Assembly: GCA_017446265.1 (NCBI GenBank) | Contig: JAFSRD010000006.1 | Location: 26,860-90,859 of the forward strand | From: Treponema sp. | Lineage (GTDB): Bacteria; Spirochaetota; Spirochaetia; Treponematales; Treponemataceae | DNA: 64,000 nt | Direction: 5' to 3' | Notes under the pieces: generated by a model | What the model was told of the DNA's origin: nothing | Databases searched by the model: none | Seen by the model: the letters and a program-made list of their open reading frames with translations, nothing else | Position numbers and translations under genes: made by a program | Shown here: positions 36,179 through 46,197 of the stretch, piece by piece | Layout: each line of letters opens with the position of its first letter | Position numbering within the stretch: position 1 is the first letter of the stretch

Positions 36179-37204
36179 CTATTCGTCAAGATTTTCATAA
36201 CCTGCTCTATTTTTGAACAGCTCAAACGCCTCCCCCGCCCCTATTGCAACGCATTCAAGCGGATGCTCTACAAGGATGACGGGAACGCCTGTCTCTTTTG
36301 AAATAAGTTTCGGCAAACCTTTGAGCATTGAGCCGCCGCCTGTCATAACAATGCCGCGCTCCACAATGTCTGCCGCAAGCTCCGGCGGCGTATGGCCGAG
36401 CGTGCTCTTTATCTCGTCAACGATTCGCGTAACTGGGTCTTTAAGCGCTTCGCGCACTTCAACGCTGTCAATTTCAAGGCGGCGTGGAAGCCCCGTGATT
36501 GCATCCGTTCCCTTGAGTTCCATCTTTTCAATATTTTTGTCGGGGGTTGCGTTGCCAATTTGAATTTTAAGCCGTTCCGCAGTTTGCCTGCCAATTATTA
36601 AATTGTGAACATTTTTTACGTGTTTCACAATTGCCTCGTCAAATTTGTCGCCGCCAATTCTTATTGCACTTGTGATAACCATGTTGCCAAGCGAAATGAC
36701 GCTCACTTCTGTAGTGCCGCCGCCTATGTCGCATACCATGTGGCCGGCAGGTTCAAAAATAGGAATTTTTGCACCGATTGCGGCAGCTCGAGACTCAGTA
36801 ATCGTCTTTACTTCTTTTGCACCTGAGCGCAACGCAGCTTCTTTTACTGCACGTTTTTCAACATCAGTGATGCATGATGGAATTCCTATCATCATGCGTG
36901 TGGGTCTGAAAAGTTGTCCACGCGGAGTAATCTTTGAAATAAAATATTTTATCATCTTTTCGGTGCTGTCTATATCAGCAATTACACCGTCAGAAAGCGG
37001 ACGAATTGCGATTATGTTGCTTGGCGTTTTGTCGAGCATGCTTTTTGCTTCAGAACCAACAGCAAAAATTTGCTTTGTGCCTTTTTCCACCGCGACGACA
37101 GACGGCTCGTCAATGACTATGCCTTTGCCGCGCACATAGATAAGCGTGTTGCATGTGCCGAGATCAATTCCTATGTCATTCGAAAAATTATTAAAAAGTC
37201 TCAT
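36179..37204 (-). CDS. mreB: Actin-like shape protein MreB
   Basis: 341 residues. Cytoplasmic actin homologue that positions the elongasome. The phosphate loops IGIDLGTCNTLIYVRG (~13-28) and VCDIGGGTTEVSVISLG (~160-176) and the adenosine motif GIVMTGGGSMLKGL (~285-298) are intact. GGGAGGA lies upstream of ATG 37204. First gene of the shape operon; a TPR protein precedes it by 24 bases. Confidence 0.97.
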   Translation of the reverse strand: MRLFNNFSNDIGIDLGTCNTLIYVRGKGIVIDEPSVVAVEKGTKQIFAVGSEAKSMLDKTPSNIIAIRPLSDGVIADIDSTEKMIKYFISKITPRGQLFRPTRMMIGIPSCITDVEKRAVKEAALRSGAKEVKTITESRAAAIGAKIPIFEPAGHMVCDIGGGTTEVSVISLGNMVITSAIRIGGDKFDEAIVKHVKNVHNLIIGRQTAERLKIQIGNATPDKNIEKMELKGTDAITGLPRRLEIDSVEVREALKDPVTRIVDEIKSTLGHTPPELAADIVERGIVMTGGGSMLKGLPKLISKETGVPVILVEHPLECVAIGAGEAFELFKNRAGYENLDE

Positions 37205-37228
37205 TATGCAGTAATCCTCCCAGAAAAA

Positions 37229-38176
37229 TTATTCACTCATTTTTTTGAGCGCACCTTGATGATTCACTTGAATGCGTAACGCTCTCCGCCATTCAGCTCG
37301 CGCTTTTACCATGTCGCCCTGTTTTTCGTGCAATAGACCAAGCTTAAAATACGCATCTGCCGAATTTTCATCTTCTTCTAGTATCGTCCTAAATTCTGTT
37401 TCAGCTTCTTCATATTTTTCTTCGTCTATGTAGATAGTACCGAGTAACATGCGGCTTTGCAAGACCAGACTCTTGTCATCGCAGTCATTGATAATGCGGA
37501 AAAGGTACTGCGTTGCGGCAGTTGTCTGTCCTGCTTTGCAATACTGCTCTGCAATAGAGAGCAACAGCGAGGCGGATTCACGCACTAATAGCGCCTCAGT
37601 AAATGCGGAAATGCTATCCATTGTCATGTCAAGCGAAGCGTAACTTAATCCGAGATATTCTGGAATATCGGGCGCATTGTATCCGTGCGCTTTTGCCTGC
37701 TCAAGATATTTTACTGCCAGATCTGAATAGTAATACGATGACAGCGTGTTCTTGAAAAAATACGCTTTTCCGAGCATGTATTCGAGTTGCGGCATGAGCG
37801 ATTTTTTTGCGCTTATCATTGCAATGCGCAAGCTGTTTATAGATTCATCAAGATAGCTCTGTGCATTTGATGTATCGAGCGAAGAGACGCCGAGATAAAA
37901 AGCAGCATACCCGTGATATGTACGCGCAACATTGTTGAATGGGTCAGTTTCGAGCAGCCGCCTGCTCGTTTCATATACACTGCTGTAATCGTATGATTTC
38001 CACTGTAGGCGGACAAGGTAAAGCGATGGCCTGCCGTACAGTTGGTTGTGTATAAATCGATAGGCGAAAAAAGAAGCAGCGACGAGTACAGCGCATATGC
38101 ACACTGCAAGCATGCTGTTGCGCATGAAGCGATTTTTTCGGCGGTAGCTATCTGTATTTCCTATGCTGTACTTCAT
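37229..38176 (-). CDS. Membrane-anchored TPR protein
   Basis: 315 residues when started at ATG 38176; the open frame continues 16 codons further, but that part lies in the RNase P RNA terminus. One membrane helix (~20-42) is followed by tetratricopeptide-type helical pairs, clearest at the C-terminus (YEEAETEFRTILEEDENSAD, AYFKLGLLHEKQGD). TPR arrays mount protein complexes. Adjacent to mreB in the same direction, so it may act with the cell-wall machinery. Confidence 0.75.
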   Translation of the reverse strand: MKYSIGNTDSYRRKNRFMRNSMLAVCICAVLVAASFFAYRFIHNQLYGRPSLYLVRLQWKSYDYSSVYETSRRLLETDPFNNVARTYHGYAAFYLGVSSLDTSNAQSYLDESINSLRIAMISAKKSLMPQLEYMLGKAYFFKNTLSSYYYSDLAVKYLEQAKAHGYNAPDIPEYLGLSYASLDMTMDSISAFTEALLVRESASLLLSIAEQYCKAGQTTAATQYLFRIINDCDDKSLVLQSRMLLGTIYIDEEKYEEAETEFRTILEEDENSADAYFKLGLLHEKQGDMVKARAEWRRALRIQVNHQGALKKMSE

Positions 38177-38193
38177 ATTAAATTTCACAAAAA

Positions 38194-38578
38194 GCAGATG
38201 GAACAGTAAGCCGGGTTCTGACACCGATTGCTCGGCATGACCATCTATCTTGAATGCAGATTGCCCTGCACTTCAAGCAACCTACCTGCAGTAAAAGTCG
38301 GAAACTACCTGCTGCTTGGTTTTGCTCCAAATGAGGTTTGCACTGCCGCATCAGTTGCCTGATGCGCGGTGGTCTCTTGCACCGCCTTTTCACCCTTATC
38401 TGCCTTGTGGCAGACGGTATGTTTTCTGTTGCACTTTCTGTCAGACAAAGGCTTTGCAAAATACAGTTCCTTTATCTGCCCGGTGATTAGCCGGCATTTT
38501 TTCCGAAGGAGCCCGGACTTTGTCTCACTGCTGCACGCTTGTCATTAAACAACAGCAGCGCGGCCATATCCCATCTGC
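38194..38578 (-). ncRNA. rnpB: RNase P RNA (type A)
   Basis: About 385 nt. The conserved 5' segment AAAGTCCGGGCTCC and the conserved 3' segment CAGAACCCGGCTTA are both present, as is the P4-region partner. Terminal helix P1 closes perfectly: GCAGATGG at the 5' end pairs with CCATCTGC at the 3' end. T-runs after the 3' end (TTTTTGTG) suggest termination. The RNA is the catalytic subunit that trims tRNA 5' leaders. It lies between the TPR protein and a zinc-ribbon gene on the same strand. Confidence 0.95.
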
Positions 38579-38603
38579 AAAATTACTAAATAATTAAAGG
38601 CAT

Positions 38604-38635
38604 CGCTAAAAACTATGTTTAAATTGTTTTTAGCG
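38604..38635 (-). terminator. Hairpin after the zinc-ribbon gene
   Basis: CGCTAAAAAC (38604-38613) and GTTTTTAGCG (38626-38635) form a perfect 10-bp stem with a 12-base loop, seven bases past the stop of the zinc-ribbon gene and 26 bases before rnpB. It has no long T-run, so it is only a probable terminator or processing site. Confidence 0.5.
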
Positions 38636-38641
38636 GTTTTC

Positions 38642-39550
38642 TTAAGACTCTTCGTCTTCGTCGCGCTCGTCATCATCTTCTTCGTCTTCAATGTCATCCG
38701 ATTCGTCAAGGTTTTCGTCTTCGTCAGAAGCGATTTCATCTTTTTCCTCGTCGTCGCTTTCGTCATCGTAGTCTTCATCATCCAAATCTGCAAGGCTGCC
38801 TGCATCTTCAAGTTTAAAGAAACTTTCCTGCTCGTCTTCAGTTGCTTCTTCATAAAAGAGAATGCGGCTGCAATACGGGCAGAACAAAACGCTTTCGCCT
38901 TTGTGCACTTCGTTTGCAAACTGCGCAGGCAGAATCATGTGGCAACCGGTGCACACGCCGTTTCGCACAGCGACAATGCCTTCAGTGTTGCGCTGGATAA
39001 TGCGCTGAAACTTGAACAAAATCTCCTGGTCGAGCGACGGCGCAATTTTGCTCTCTTTTTTCTGAAGGCCTGCAACTTCCGTTTTGTATACGGCGAGCTC
39101 TTTGTCGAGTGTTGCACGCCCTGCGTTCAGTTCAGCTTCTTGCGATTTTATCATCGTTTCGTATGATTTTAAACTGTCGTTCAAATCTGCAAGCGTTTTT
39201 TCTTCTTTTTGCAAATCTTTGCGGATGTCCTGCTCACGAAGCGATGCTTCTGAAATCTGGCGGTCGAGCGCCTCGTATTCGCGATGCGTCGTTATGTTGT
39301 CCATGCTTTTTTCGCCTGATTCGCGCGATTTCACCGCTTCTTCAAGCTCGCCGCGAAGTTGCGTCACTTTTGCTTTTACTGTTTCATAGTCGGCGTTCTT
39401 TCCGATGAACTCTTTTTTCATGCGATCAAGCAACTCGTCCTGCGATGTAAGCTGTTTTGGCGCTTCATCTATTTTTTTCTCAAGCTCATATTTTTTTACA
39501 AGTATGTCTTGAAGACTTTTCAATTTATCAAAAATTTTAGTCGTTACCAT
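38642..39550 (-). CDS. Coiled-coil C4 zinc-ribbon protein with acidic tail
   Basis: 302 residues. Long antiparallel coiled coil (~1-190) followed by a C4 zinc ribbon, CTGC…CPYC (~200-222), the layout of the CT398/zf-RING_7 family of proposed nucleic-acid or envelope-associated proteins. From ~232 onward the sequence is almost entirely Asp and Glu, a highly acidic disordered tail of about 70 residues. Directly downstream of rpoD on the same strand. Role unknown; family members have been linked to transcription and secretion factors. Confidence 0.8.
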   Translation of the reverse strand: MVTTKIFDKLKSLQDILVKKYELEKKIDEAPKQLTSQDELLDRMKKEFIGKNADYETVKAKVTQLRGELEEAVKSRESGEKSMDNITTHREYEALDRQISEASLREQDIRKDLQKEEKTLADLNDSLKSYETMIKSQEAELNAGRATLDKELAVYKTEVAGLQKKESKIAPSLDQEILFKFQRIIQRNTEGIVAVRNGVCTGCHMILPAQFANEVHKGESVLFCPYCSRILFYEEATEDEQESFFKLEDAGSLADLDDEDYDDESDDEEKDEIASDEDENLDESDDIEDEEDDDERDEDEES

Positions 39551-39617
39551 GTCGATAATCCTTGCATGTTAATATTCTATTATTGTATACAAAAAGAGCT
39601 GTTGTGTCTACAATGTG

Positions 39618-41474
39618 CTACGACTGCCCTATCTCAATGTAATCGCGCAGTCCATTTGCGCGTCTTGGATGGCGCAAGCGGCGCAGCGCCTTTGCCTCTA
39701 TCTGCCTAATTCGTTCGCGCGTCACGTTAAAGTACAAGCCCACTTCTTCAAGCGTGAGCGAATAGCCGTCGTCAAGTCCAAAGCGCATTTTTAAAACCTC
39801 CTGCTCGCGCGGTGGAAGCGTGTCGAGCACAGAGCGAATCTGCTCGCGCAGCAGCTGGTCGGCAGTCTGCGCTGCAGGATTCTCAACTTCTTTGTCTTCA
39901 ATAAAGTCGCCGAGCAGAGAGTCTTCTTCTTCGCCTATTGGCGTTTCAAGCGAAATAGGCTCACGCGCAACATTTTTTACCTGCTTTACGCGCGTCACCG
40001 GCCAGCCAAGCTGCTGCGCTATCTCGTCGTCGCTTGGCTCTCGTCCAAGTTTTTGCATGAGCTGTCGCGATTCGCGCACCACTTTGTTTATCTGCTCTAT
40101 CATATGCACAGGCACGCGGATTGTGCGCGCTTGGTCTGAAATAGAGCGCGTAATTGCCTGACGAATCCACCAGGTGGCGTATGTGGAAAACTTAAAGCCC
40201 TTGCGGTATTCAAATTTTTCAACCGCTTTGATAAGGCCAATATTTCCTTCCTGCACCAAATCGAAAAACTGCAAGCCGCGATTCGTATATTTTTTTGCGA
40301 TTGAAACGACAAGACGAAGATTCGCATTTATCAATTTATTTTTTGCTTGTTCCATCATGAGCGAGCCGCGCTCAATCTCTTTTCCCATGGCAAGGATTTC
40401 TTCAACACTGTTTTCAAATTCGTATTCAAGTTTGTGTAGTTTTCTATCAATTTTTTGAATCTGCGTGTAAATGTCGCGAATGTCGTCAGTTGTCATGTTG
40501 AGCTCTTTTTCAAGCTTTGCTGACTCAGAGCGAATTGCAATGCGCTTGCCTAAACTGCGCAAATCAGACGCGTTGACAACACGCAACTCTTTCATCTTTT
40601 TTTCCTGTTTTTGGTGATAGTCTTCTATGCGCTGTATTGCCTCGCGAAATTTAAGTGTAAATTTGTCAAGCTCTTCTGACTGAATGTCACTTTTTTGCAA
40701 CTGCGGCTGAATTTTTTTACGTAGCGAAGCAAGCGGCGGAGTGTCGAAAATCTTTGCAGTCTGGTCATTTTCAAACAGCTGCTTTTTTATAGTCATGTAC
40801 TGCTTCATCTCTTGTAAAACAGGCTTAATATAATCGCTGTATGCGCTTTTGAGTCGGCGTTTTTCAGCCATCTCCTCATTGATTTCTTTGCGCAGCCTGC
40901 CCGGCTCGTGGATGTCTATTCGCGTGAACGCCTTTTGCGCTACGGTAAAAAATTCTGGAATCATAATGCCTGAATTTTTGATGACATCTTTAATGATGTT
41001 TTTGCCGTTTTCCATTTTCTTTGAGAGAATCACTTCTTGCTCTGCGGTCAACAGATTCTCTTTGCCTATTTCGCGCAGGTACAACCGTATGGGGTCGTCT
41101 ATGCTCGTCTCTCTATCACTGTTTACAAGTTTATTTTTAAAATTGTCAACAATTCGCGCAGGATCGGTAACATCTACAGAAACATCTTCATCAATGCTGT
41201 CTGTTTCTCCGTCAGCTTCCGACTCCTCGTCTTCTTCAGGTTCTTCAGGCTCGCTGTCAGTCAAGTCGTCCTGCTCAATGAGCTGTACATTCGCTTCTGT
41301 AAAAAGTTGCAGCACGCTTTCCATCTTCGAGGAGTTGACGAAATCCTGTCCGAGCATGTCTGTTACTTCGTCCCACGTTACAATTACTTTCTTTTTTGCA
41401 TATGCAAAAAGTTTTTCAATGTTGGCATCTATATGCTGGTCTTTTTGATCGTTTTGATCTATCACTTTTGACAC
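39618..41474 (-). CDS. rpoD: Primary sigma factor RpoD (sigma-70)
   Basis: 618 residues. Region 1.1 at the N-terminus, an acidic linker (~70-90), region 1.2 ([22 protein letters not shown]), a long non-conserved region, then regions 2.1-2.4 (…[19 protein letters not shown]…, [13 protein letters not shown]), 3 and 4.2 ([20 protein letters not shown]). Directs RNA polymerase to housekeeping promoters such as the TTGACA/TATAAT pairs found in this window. Downstream of dnaG by eight bases, a macromolecular-synthesis type operon without rpsU. Confidence 0.97.
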   Translation of the reverse strand: MSKVIDQNDQKDQHIDANIEKLFAYAKKKVIVTWDEVTDMLGQDFVNSSKMESVLQLFTEANVQLIEQDDLTDSEPEEPEEDEESEADGETDSIDEDVSVDVTDPARIVDNFKNKLVNSDRETSIDDPIRLYLREIGKENLLTAEQEVILSKKMENGKNIIKDVIKNSGIMIPEFFTVAQKAFTRIDIHEPGRLRKEINEEMAEKRRLKSAYSDYIKPVLQEMKQYMTIKKQLFENDQTAKIFDTPPLASLRKKIQPQLQKSDIQSEELDKFTLKFREAIQRIEDYHQKQEKKMKELRVVNASDLRSLGKRIAIRSESAKLEKELNMTTDDIRDIYTQIQKIDRKLHKLEYEFENSVEEILAMGKEIERGSLMMEQAKNKLINANLRLVVSIAKKYTNRGLQFFDLVQEGNIGLIKAVEKFEYRKGFKFSTYATWWIRQAITRSISDQARTIRVPVHMIEQINKVVRESRQLMQKLGREPSDDEIAQQLGWPVTRVKQVKNVAREPISLETPIGEEEDSLLGDFIEDKEVENPAAQTADQLLREQIRSVLDTLPPREQEVLKMRFGLDDGYSLTLEEVGLYFNVTRERIRQIEAKALRRLRHPRRANGLRDYIEIGQS

Positions 41475-41481
41475 CTGCTCT

Positions 41482-43257
41482 TTACTGTTTGAGGGCGCTG
41501 TCTAAATCCATTTTTTCTTTGAGCATCTTTTCGAGCTGTTCCTGATCGCTTGGCGTTGCGCCATGAAAGAGTCTGATTCTATTCATAAGCGCAGTACGCT
41601 TTCTCTCCAATGCATTTCGTTTAATAAGCTTTATGCAGTCTTGAACAATGAGGCCGCTCTGTTGCGAAAATTCGCCTGACGAGATAACACTTGTTATCAG
41701 TCGTCCTGTCTCTTCATCGTCCGCACGGTTCAAAATGCTGCCTATCGATACAGTATTTTCTCGAAAACACTCTTCAAGAATGATGAATAATTTTTTTGCA
41801 AAGGGATTTTCAAAGTCGCTCGAAGTAAGCTCAGCACGCATGACTTTATATTGGTCAAGGTCGGCAATAACTGCAAGCACAGCGCGCACTTCAGCGTTTA
41901 GCAGTATTTCTGAATTGTGGTCGGCTGCTGGCTGCCGGATTTGTAAACGTTTGCGAGCTCCATCGCGATTTTGGAAATCTCTCTTGACAGCCTCCGGCTT
42001 TAAATTAAATGCTTGACACAGTTCGTCAAGACACGACTCTTTTTGTATATCCGACTGGAGTGCATCAATGTAGTGAAAATATTCAAGTGACGCTTTGAGC
42101 TTCCCTTCCGACGTTTCGACAGGGTAATTTTCCCCCAGTATAGATAACAAATACGCACTATCTAATATAGCGTTTTTTACGTCATTTGTCAAGGTTTCTC
42201 TACCGTATTTGCTCATAATTTCCGCAGGGTCTTTGCCGACTGAAAGCCTGATTATCTTTACGGTAAAATTGTTTTTTCGGCACAAGTAGATTGCGCGTTT
42301 TGTCGCCTCCTGTCCTGCTTTGTCGCTGTCGAATGAAAGCAAGATTGTATCTGCGAAACCGCGCACTATGCGCAGCTGTTCTTCTGTTAAAGCAGTACCG
42401 AGCGGTGCAACTGCATACGTAATGCCGCACTGATGATACGCTATGCAGTCCATGTAGCCTTCGCAAAAAATCACTTTTTTTTCTTCTCGTATGGCGCTCT
42501 TTGCAAAGTTGAATGCATAAAGCGTTTCGCCTTTTTTGTATTGAATCAAATCTCCTGAATTCAAGTATTTTGGGCCATCGCCGTTTAAAAGCCTGCCGCC
42601 GAATGCAACGCACTTCCCCACTCTGTTGAATATGGGAAACATGAGGCGGTCAGAAAAAAAAGATGTGTCAGGATAATTTTTGCTGAACAGTCCCGACTTT
42701 TCGAGAAAACTGTCGCTATAATTTTTTGCACGTAAGAACGACTTGAGCCATCTTCTGTCGGCGGGCGCGTAGCCGAGCTTGAATTTTTCAATTGTTTCAA
42801 TCATTATGTTGCGCCCCGTAATATATGCAAGTGCAGATTTTCCGCCGTCTGACTGCGTGAGCAAATAATGGAACATGCCTGCTGTGCGCTCGTACAAGTC
42901 TATCAATTCATCTTTGAGCCCATCGTCTTCTGATTTTTTCGGAAGCTGTCCGCCCGAATACGTCACTTCAATGCCTGCTCGTTTTGCAAGCAAGCGGATT
43001 GCATCTGCATAAGAAAGCTTTTCAATCTCCATGACAAATTTTATGACATCACCGCTTGCATGGCAGCCGAAGCAATAGTAAAATTTTTTGTCGCCGTCCA
43101 CATGAAACGAAGCTGTTTTTTCGTTATGAAACGGACAGCAACCCCACCAGTCGTTGCCTGCACGCTTTGTTAATTTTGTGTACTCGCCGACAAGCGAAAC
43201 AATGTCTGATGTGGCGAGGACTGCTTCAATTGTCTCCTGCGATATAAAACCTGCCAT
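41482..43257 (-). CDS. dnaG: DNA primase
   Basis: 591 residues. Synthesises RNA primers at the fork. CHC2-type zinc finger with C41, H44, C62, C65; the Toprim domain contains [16 protein letters not shown] (catalytic Glu) and [13 protein letters not shown] (acidic pair). The C-terminal ~150 residues form the helicase-interaction region. Located between mltG and rpoD. Confidence 0.97.
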   Translation of the reverse strand: MAGFISQETIEAVLATSDIVSLVGEYTKLTKRAGNDWWGCCPFHNEKTASFHVDGDKKFYYCFGCHASGDVIKFVMEIEKLSYADAIRLLAKRAGIEVTYSGGQLPKKSEDDGLKDELIDLYERTAGMFHYLLTQSDGGKSALAYITGRNIMIETIEKFKLGYAPADRRWLKSFLRAKNYSDSFLEKSGLFSKNYPDTSFFSDRLMFPIFNRVGKCVAFGGRLLNGDGPKYLNSGDLIQYKKGETLYAFNFAKSAIREEKKVIFCEGYMDCIAYHQCGITYAVAPLGTALTEEQLRIVRGFADTILLSFDSDKAGQEATKRAIYLCRKNNFTVKIIRLSVGKDPAEIMSKYGRETLTNDVKNAILDSAYLLSILGENYPVETSEGKLKASLEYFHYIDALQSDIQKESCLDELCQAFNLKPEAVKRDFQNRDGARKRLQIRQPAADHNSEILLNAEVRAVLAVIADLDQYKVMRAELTSSDFENPFAKKLFIILEECFRENTVSIGSILNRADDEETGRLITSVISSGEFSQQSGLIVQDCIKLIKRNALERKRTALMNRIRLFHGATPSDQEQLEKMLKEKMDLDSALKQ

Positions 43258-43266
43258 GGGCGCCGC

Positions 43267-44328
43267 CTATTTTTTTGTCGCATACGTTTCGCCTTCTTTG
43301 ATGTGGTCGCTGAAATCTTCAGAAAACGCATGCGTACCTGTCGCTTCATCTATGAGACGAAAATAGTAATACGCTGTTGTCGGCGTGTCCGCGCAAGCAG
43401 AAAGCGCAGTCATGCCTGGATTTGAGATAGGCGTTGGCGGAAGCGCCGCCCACTTGTACGTGTTGTACGGGCTATCTATTTTCAAGTCATCGTACGTAAT
43501 TATCTCAGGATGCGGTTTGCCTTGTATTTCCGTGATGATGTATTCAATCGTAGCGCATGAATATAATCCCATATGCTGCCGCATCCTGTTTTTGAAAACG
43601 CTTGCTATAAGCGGCGCTTCGTCTGCCCTTCGGTATTCACGCTCAACGATTGACGCAAGCACGAGCATTGTTTTAAATTGCTCACTTGAAGCGTCGAGTG
43701 CCGCAAGAGCTGGAATGCGCTGTATGTGTGCAAAAAAATTTTCTACCATCATTTCGGCAACCGCTTCTGCATTCATCGCAGGCGTAAAGAAATACGTGTC
43801 GGGAAAAAGATAGCCTTCGAGCGTTTCGCTTGCAACAGCATATTTTTCGATGAGTGTTTTGCTTCGTGCGCTAACTTTAAAATCATCTGCAGTGCATACG
43901 CCTGCATTTTCAAGACGCTCAGCAATTTTTGAAATAGTGAGCCCTTCAGGAAGCGAAACGCGCAGATACTCCTGCCTTCCTGTAGAGACGAGTTCAAAAA
44001 TTTCTGCAACGCTCATGCTGCTTCTTATGCTGTACACGCCGCTTGCAAGCGTGAGCTGCGGACAACCTGCAATTTTTCCGAGCAACTTGTACCGTGCAGC
44101 GAGGTAAAACGCATCTTTATTTTTTATTAATTTTTTTGATTCAAGTTCATATGCAAGCGCGCGGACAGTCATGCCGTGCGGCACTTCAATGCGTTCTGTT
44201 GTTTCAGTTGCAGCAGATGAAGCGGGGCGCATGTTGAATATGAAGACGATATAGCTTGCTGCAGCAACCGAACAAAGCGCAAGCAAAAAAGCAAGAACAA
44301 ACAGTAATGTCGTTTCTTTTTTTTTCAT
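43267..44328 (-). CDS. mltG: Endolytic peptidoglycan transglycosylase MltG
   Basis: 353 residues. N-terminal membrane helix (~8-32), LysM-like module (EVPHGMTVRALAYELESKKLI), then the YceG catalytic domain with the catalytic Glu in VLASIVEREYRR and the closing motif SPYNTYKWAALPPTPISNPG. Cleaves nascent glycan and releases it from the synthases. Nine bases upstream of dnaG; overlaps the small gene before it. Confidence 0.94.
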   Translation of the reverse strand: MKKKETTLLFVLAFLLALCSVAAASYIVFIFNMRPASSAATETTERIEVPHGMTVRALAYELESKKLIKNKDAFYLAARYKLLGKIAGCPQLTLASGVYSIRSSMSVAEIFELVSTGRQEYLRVSLPEGLTISKIAERLENAGVCTADDFKVSARSKTLIEKYAVASETLEGYLFPDTYFFTPAMNAEAVAEMMVENFFAHIQRIPALAALDASSEQFKTMLVLASIVEREYRRADEAPLIASVFKNRMRQHMGLYSCATIEYIITEIQGKPHPEIITYDDLKIDSPYNTYKWAALPPTPISNPGMTALSACADTPTTAYYYFRLIDEATGTHAFSEDFSDHIKEGETYATKK

Positions 44329-44519
44329 GAATAAAATTTCTCCGCATCGTTTATGGACATTGAACTGTACATGGCTTTTTCAACCGTATATGCAAAATCT
44401 GCAAGCCCTTCGGGAATATCTTCTTGTTTTTCTCTGAAAAAATGGGCAAGAAGCGCGGTCTCGCGCGGAGAAAAATTGTATGAGAACGAAAGCGATGAAG
44501 CGTGTGCATCACAAGTCAT
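44325..44519 (-). CDS. Small protein, unknown function
   Basis: 64 residues, mainly helical (LADFAYTVEKAMYSSMSINDAEKFY). Four-base overlaps with the genes on both sides make it a credible translated gene. It contains no recognisable motif. The length and helical ending are compatible with a small regulatory or DUF-type protein. Confidence 0.55.
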   Translation of the reverse strand: MTCDAHASSLSFSYNFSPRETALLAHFFREKQEDIPEGLADFAYTVEKAMYSSMSINDAEKFYS

Positions 44520-45454
44520 AACGATATTACCATGTTTTCCGTTGCAAGATAAATCTGAATTTCAGGGTGCTCAATATACTCTGCGTACCATCGCGCAGAA
44601 AGCAAAATTGAATTGAGTTTTTTGTCGTCGTATGTAGGCTCGTGGTGAAAAAGATATATTGTCTTGATGTTCCAATGGACAGCAAAATCGACTGCATAGC
44701 AAAAAGCTGAATGACCCCAATTCTCTTTTTGATGTGCTTCTGCGACAGTATACTGTGAGTCGAGCACGATGATATCTGCATTTTTGAAAACGTTTGTGCG
44801 TGCAGCAGTTCGCTCAAAATCTTTTTGCGAAAGCTCAACGTCTGTTGCGTACACGAATTTCTTTCCGTTCTCAGTAACAGCATACGAATACGAGTTGCCA
44901 GGATGAGACATCTTGCAGCAGCATATTTCATGTCCGTCTACAAGAAACGGCTTGCCCTGTTCTATTGTGTGAAAGCGAAAATTTTTAGTGCATGCATCAA
45001 ATGTGACAGGATAGTACGGGCGCAGCATTTGCGCGCGTATGAGCCGTTCCGCTGCAGGGAATGTCGAATACAAATCAATTGACACATCGGGATTGTACAC
45101 AGCATCAAAAAACGGAAACCCCTGTAAGTGATCCCAGTGAAAATGCGACAAAAAAATGTTGTAGTGGTTGTCGGCAGGTTTTGCGCCTTTTTTGCCCATG
45201 ACGCGAATGCCGCTTCCTGCATCAAACACAAGTTCTGCGCCGCTGTCAGTTTTCACTTCAACACATGGCGTGTTGCCGCCAGTGGTGCCATACAGCCATG
45301 AAGGAAGCGATGCAACAAATCTCTCGCGCGCATCTTCAGATGCAATATCTTTTGGCGTAATGCGCTGGACTGCCGCAGTGATTTTTGCTTGAACTTGTTC
45401 TGGAGTAAGCGGCGTCGGGATAGAGCCCCTCACGCCCCAGAAAATTATCTGCAT
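44516..45454 (-). CDS. Metallo-beta-lactamase-fold hydrolase
   Basis: 312 residues. Motif L-S-H-F-H-W-D-H (~100-107) and downstream His/Asp ligands (KMSHPGNSYSY, FVYATDVELS, IVLDSQY, LFHHEP) define a two-metal MBL-fold phosphodiesterase-like enzyme. The N-terminus IIFWGVRGSIPTPLTPE is typical of a cyclic-nucleotide-phosphodiesterase-like or PhnP-related group seen in many bacteria. Natural substrate not predictable. Overlaps both neighbours, so it belongs to the ykgJ-like/mltG/dnaG/rpoD operon. Confidence 0.85.
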   Translation of the reverse strand: MQIIFWGVRGSIPTPLTPEQVQAKITAAVQRITPKDIASEDARERFVASLPSWLYGTTGGNTPCVEVKTDSGAELVFDAGSGIRVMGKKGAKPADNHYNIFLSHFHWDHLQGFPFFDAVYNPDVSIDLYSTFPAAERLIRAQMLRPYYPVTFDACTKNFRFHTIEQGKPFLVDGHEICCCKMSHPGNSYSYAVTENGKKFVYATDVELSQKDFERTAARTNVFKNADIIVLDSQYTVAEAHQKENWGHSAFCYAVDFAVHWNIKTIYLFHHEPTYDDKKLNSILLSARWYAEYIEHPEIQIYLATENMVISL

Positions 45455-45903
45455 AGTTCTCCTTCGCGCTTGCAGTGAAGCAGTTTATTTTTTTCATATG
45501 CGTCTCGTGCTGCGCATATTTCTTCTTTTGACCATAGCTTGCCGCTGTTTATGCCAGGACACGATGCGCCTGCCTCTTGCCATGACTGCGCGCTCTGCAA
45601 AAAGCCAGACCAAAACGGATATGTCGAGCACTGCACGGGACGCGCGCCATATGCAGTACAGCCATTGTGCCACAGAATGCAGTCGTAGCTGGGAGTTTCT
45701 TTTAGGCACAGCACGTGTTCGCTTTCATACAGCGGCACAAACCTGCAGTACACATCAATAAACTCCACTTCTGTAAGATTAAACCAACGGCATAAATTTG
45801 TCAAATCAGTTTGCGAAAGAAATACAAAGCCAGGCTCTCCTCTACAGCAGCGCGAGCACCGTTTGCATGTAAACTGAAGACCGTTTTCAAAAAAACACGA
45901 CAT
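45445..45903 (-). CDS. YkgJ-family cysteine-cluster protein
   Basis: 152 residues from ATG 45903; a further 12 codons upstream are open but lack support. The family motif is F-x-C-K-R-C-S-R-C-C at ~11-20, and further cysteines (CLKE, CILWHNGC, RPVQCSTYPFW) complete a probable metal- or Fe-S-binding set. Function in the family is not established; some members are proposed zinc- or iron-chelating proteins. First gene of the operon leading to rpoD. Confidence 0.82.
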   Translation of the reverse strand: MSCFFENGLQFTCKRCSRCCRGEPGFVFLSQTDLTNLCRWFNLTEVEFIDVYCRFVPLYESEHVLCLKETPSYDCILWHNGCTAYGARPVQCSTYPFWSGFLQSAQSWQEAGASCPGINSGKLWSKEEICAARDAYEKNKLLHCKREGELCR

Positions 45904-45919
45904 GTCATCAGTATAAAGG

Positions 45920-45948
45920 AAAAGCCCGCACCAGCGCAACGGGCTTTT
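45920..45948 (-). terminator. Intrinsic terminator of the tRNA-Thr/tRNA-Tyr unit
   Basis: AAAAGCCCG (45920-45928) and CGGGCTTTT (45940-45948): 9-bp stem, 11-base loop, ending in TTTT on the minus strand. It sits 36 bases past the 3' end of tRNA-Tyr and before the next gene. Confidence 0.75.
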
Positions 45949-45984
45949 GCGCTCAAATAAACATTAGCGCAACGACTTTCTATA

Positions 45985-46066
45985 TGGGGAGTGAAGGATT
46001 CGAACCTCCGAAGGCGTAGCCAGCAGATTTACAGTCTGTCCCCTTTGACCACTCGGGAAACTCCCC
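45985..46066 (-). tRNA. tRNA-Tyr(GTA)
   Basis: 82 nt class II tRNA. Acceptor stem GGGGAGT/ACTCCCC with discriminator A, D-arm CCCGAGTGGTCAAAGGGG, anticodon loop CTGTAAA (anticodon GTA), long variable arm GGCTACGCC, T-arm GGTTCGAATCC. CCA not encoded. Confidence 0.95.
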
Positions 46067-46070
46067 AAAG

Positions 46071-46143
46071 AGCTGCCTGTAGGATTTGAACCCACGACCC
46101 CGAGATTACAAATCACGTGCTCTACCGACTGAGCTAAGGCAGC
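46071..46143 (-). tRNA. tRNA-Thr(TGT)
   Basis: 73 nt. Acceptor stem GCTGCCT/AGGCAGC with discriminator U, D-arm GCTCAGTCGGTAGAGC, anticodon arm CGTGA-TTTGTAA-TCTCG (anticodon TGT), T-arm GTGGGTTCAAATCCTAC. The third anticodon-stem pair (positions 29 and 41) is a T-T mismatch. It is co-transcribed with tRNA-Tyr four bases downstream. Confidence 0.93.
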
Positions 46144-46159
46144 ATCGGAGGTATCATTT

Positions 46160-46188
46160 ATAATATACAATTGCATAATTTATGTCAA
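46160..46188 (-). promoter_or_regulatory. Promoter of the tRNA-Thr/tRNA-Tyr unit
   Basis: TTGACA (46183-46188) with a 17-bp spacer to TATTAT (46160-46165) on the minus strand, 17 bases before mature tRNA-Thr. Confidence 0.75.
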
Positions 46189-46197
46189 GGCTCTGCA

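Noticed and set aside
38178..38578. Open frames over the RNase P RNA, including an upstream start for the TPR protein
   Set aside because: The region has the conserved rnpB elements and a perfect P1 helix.
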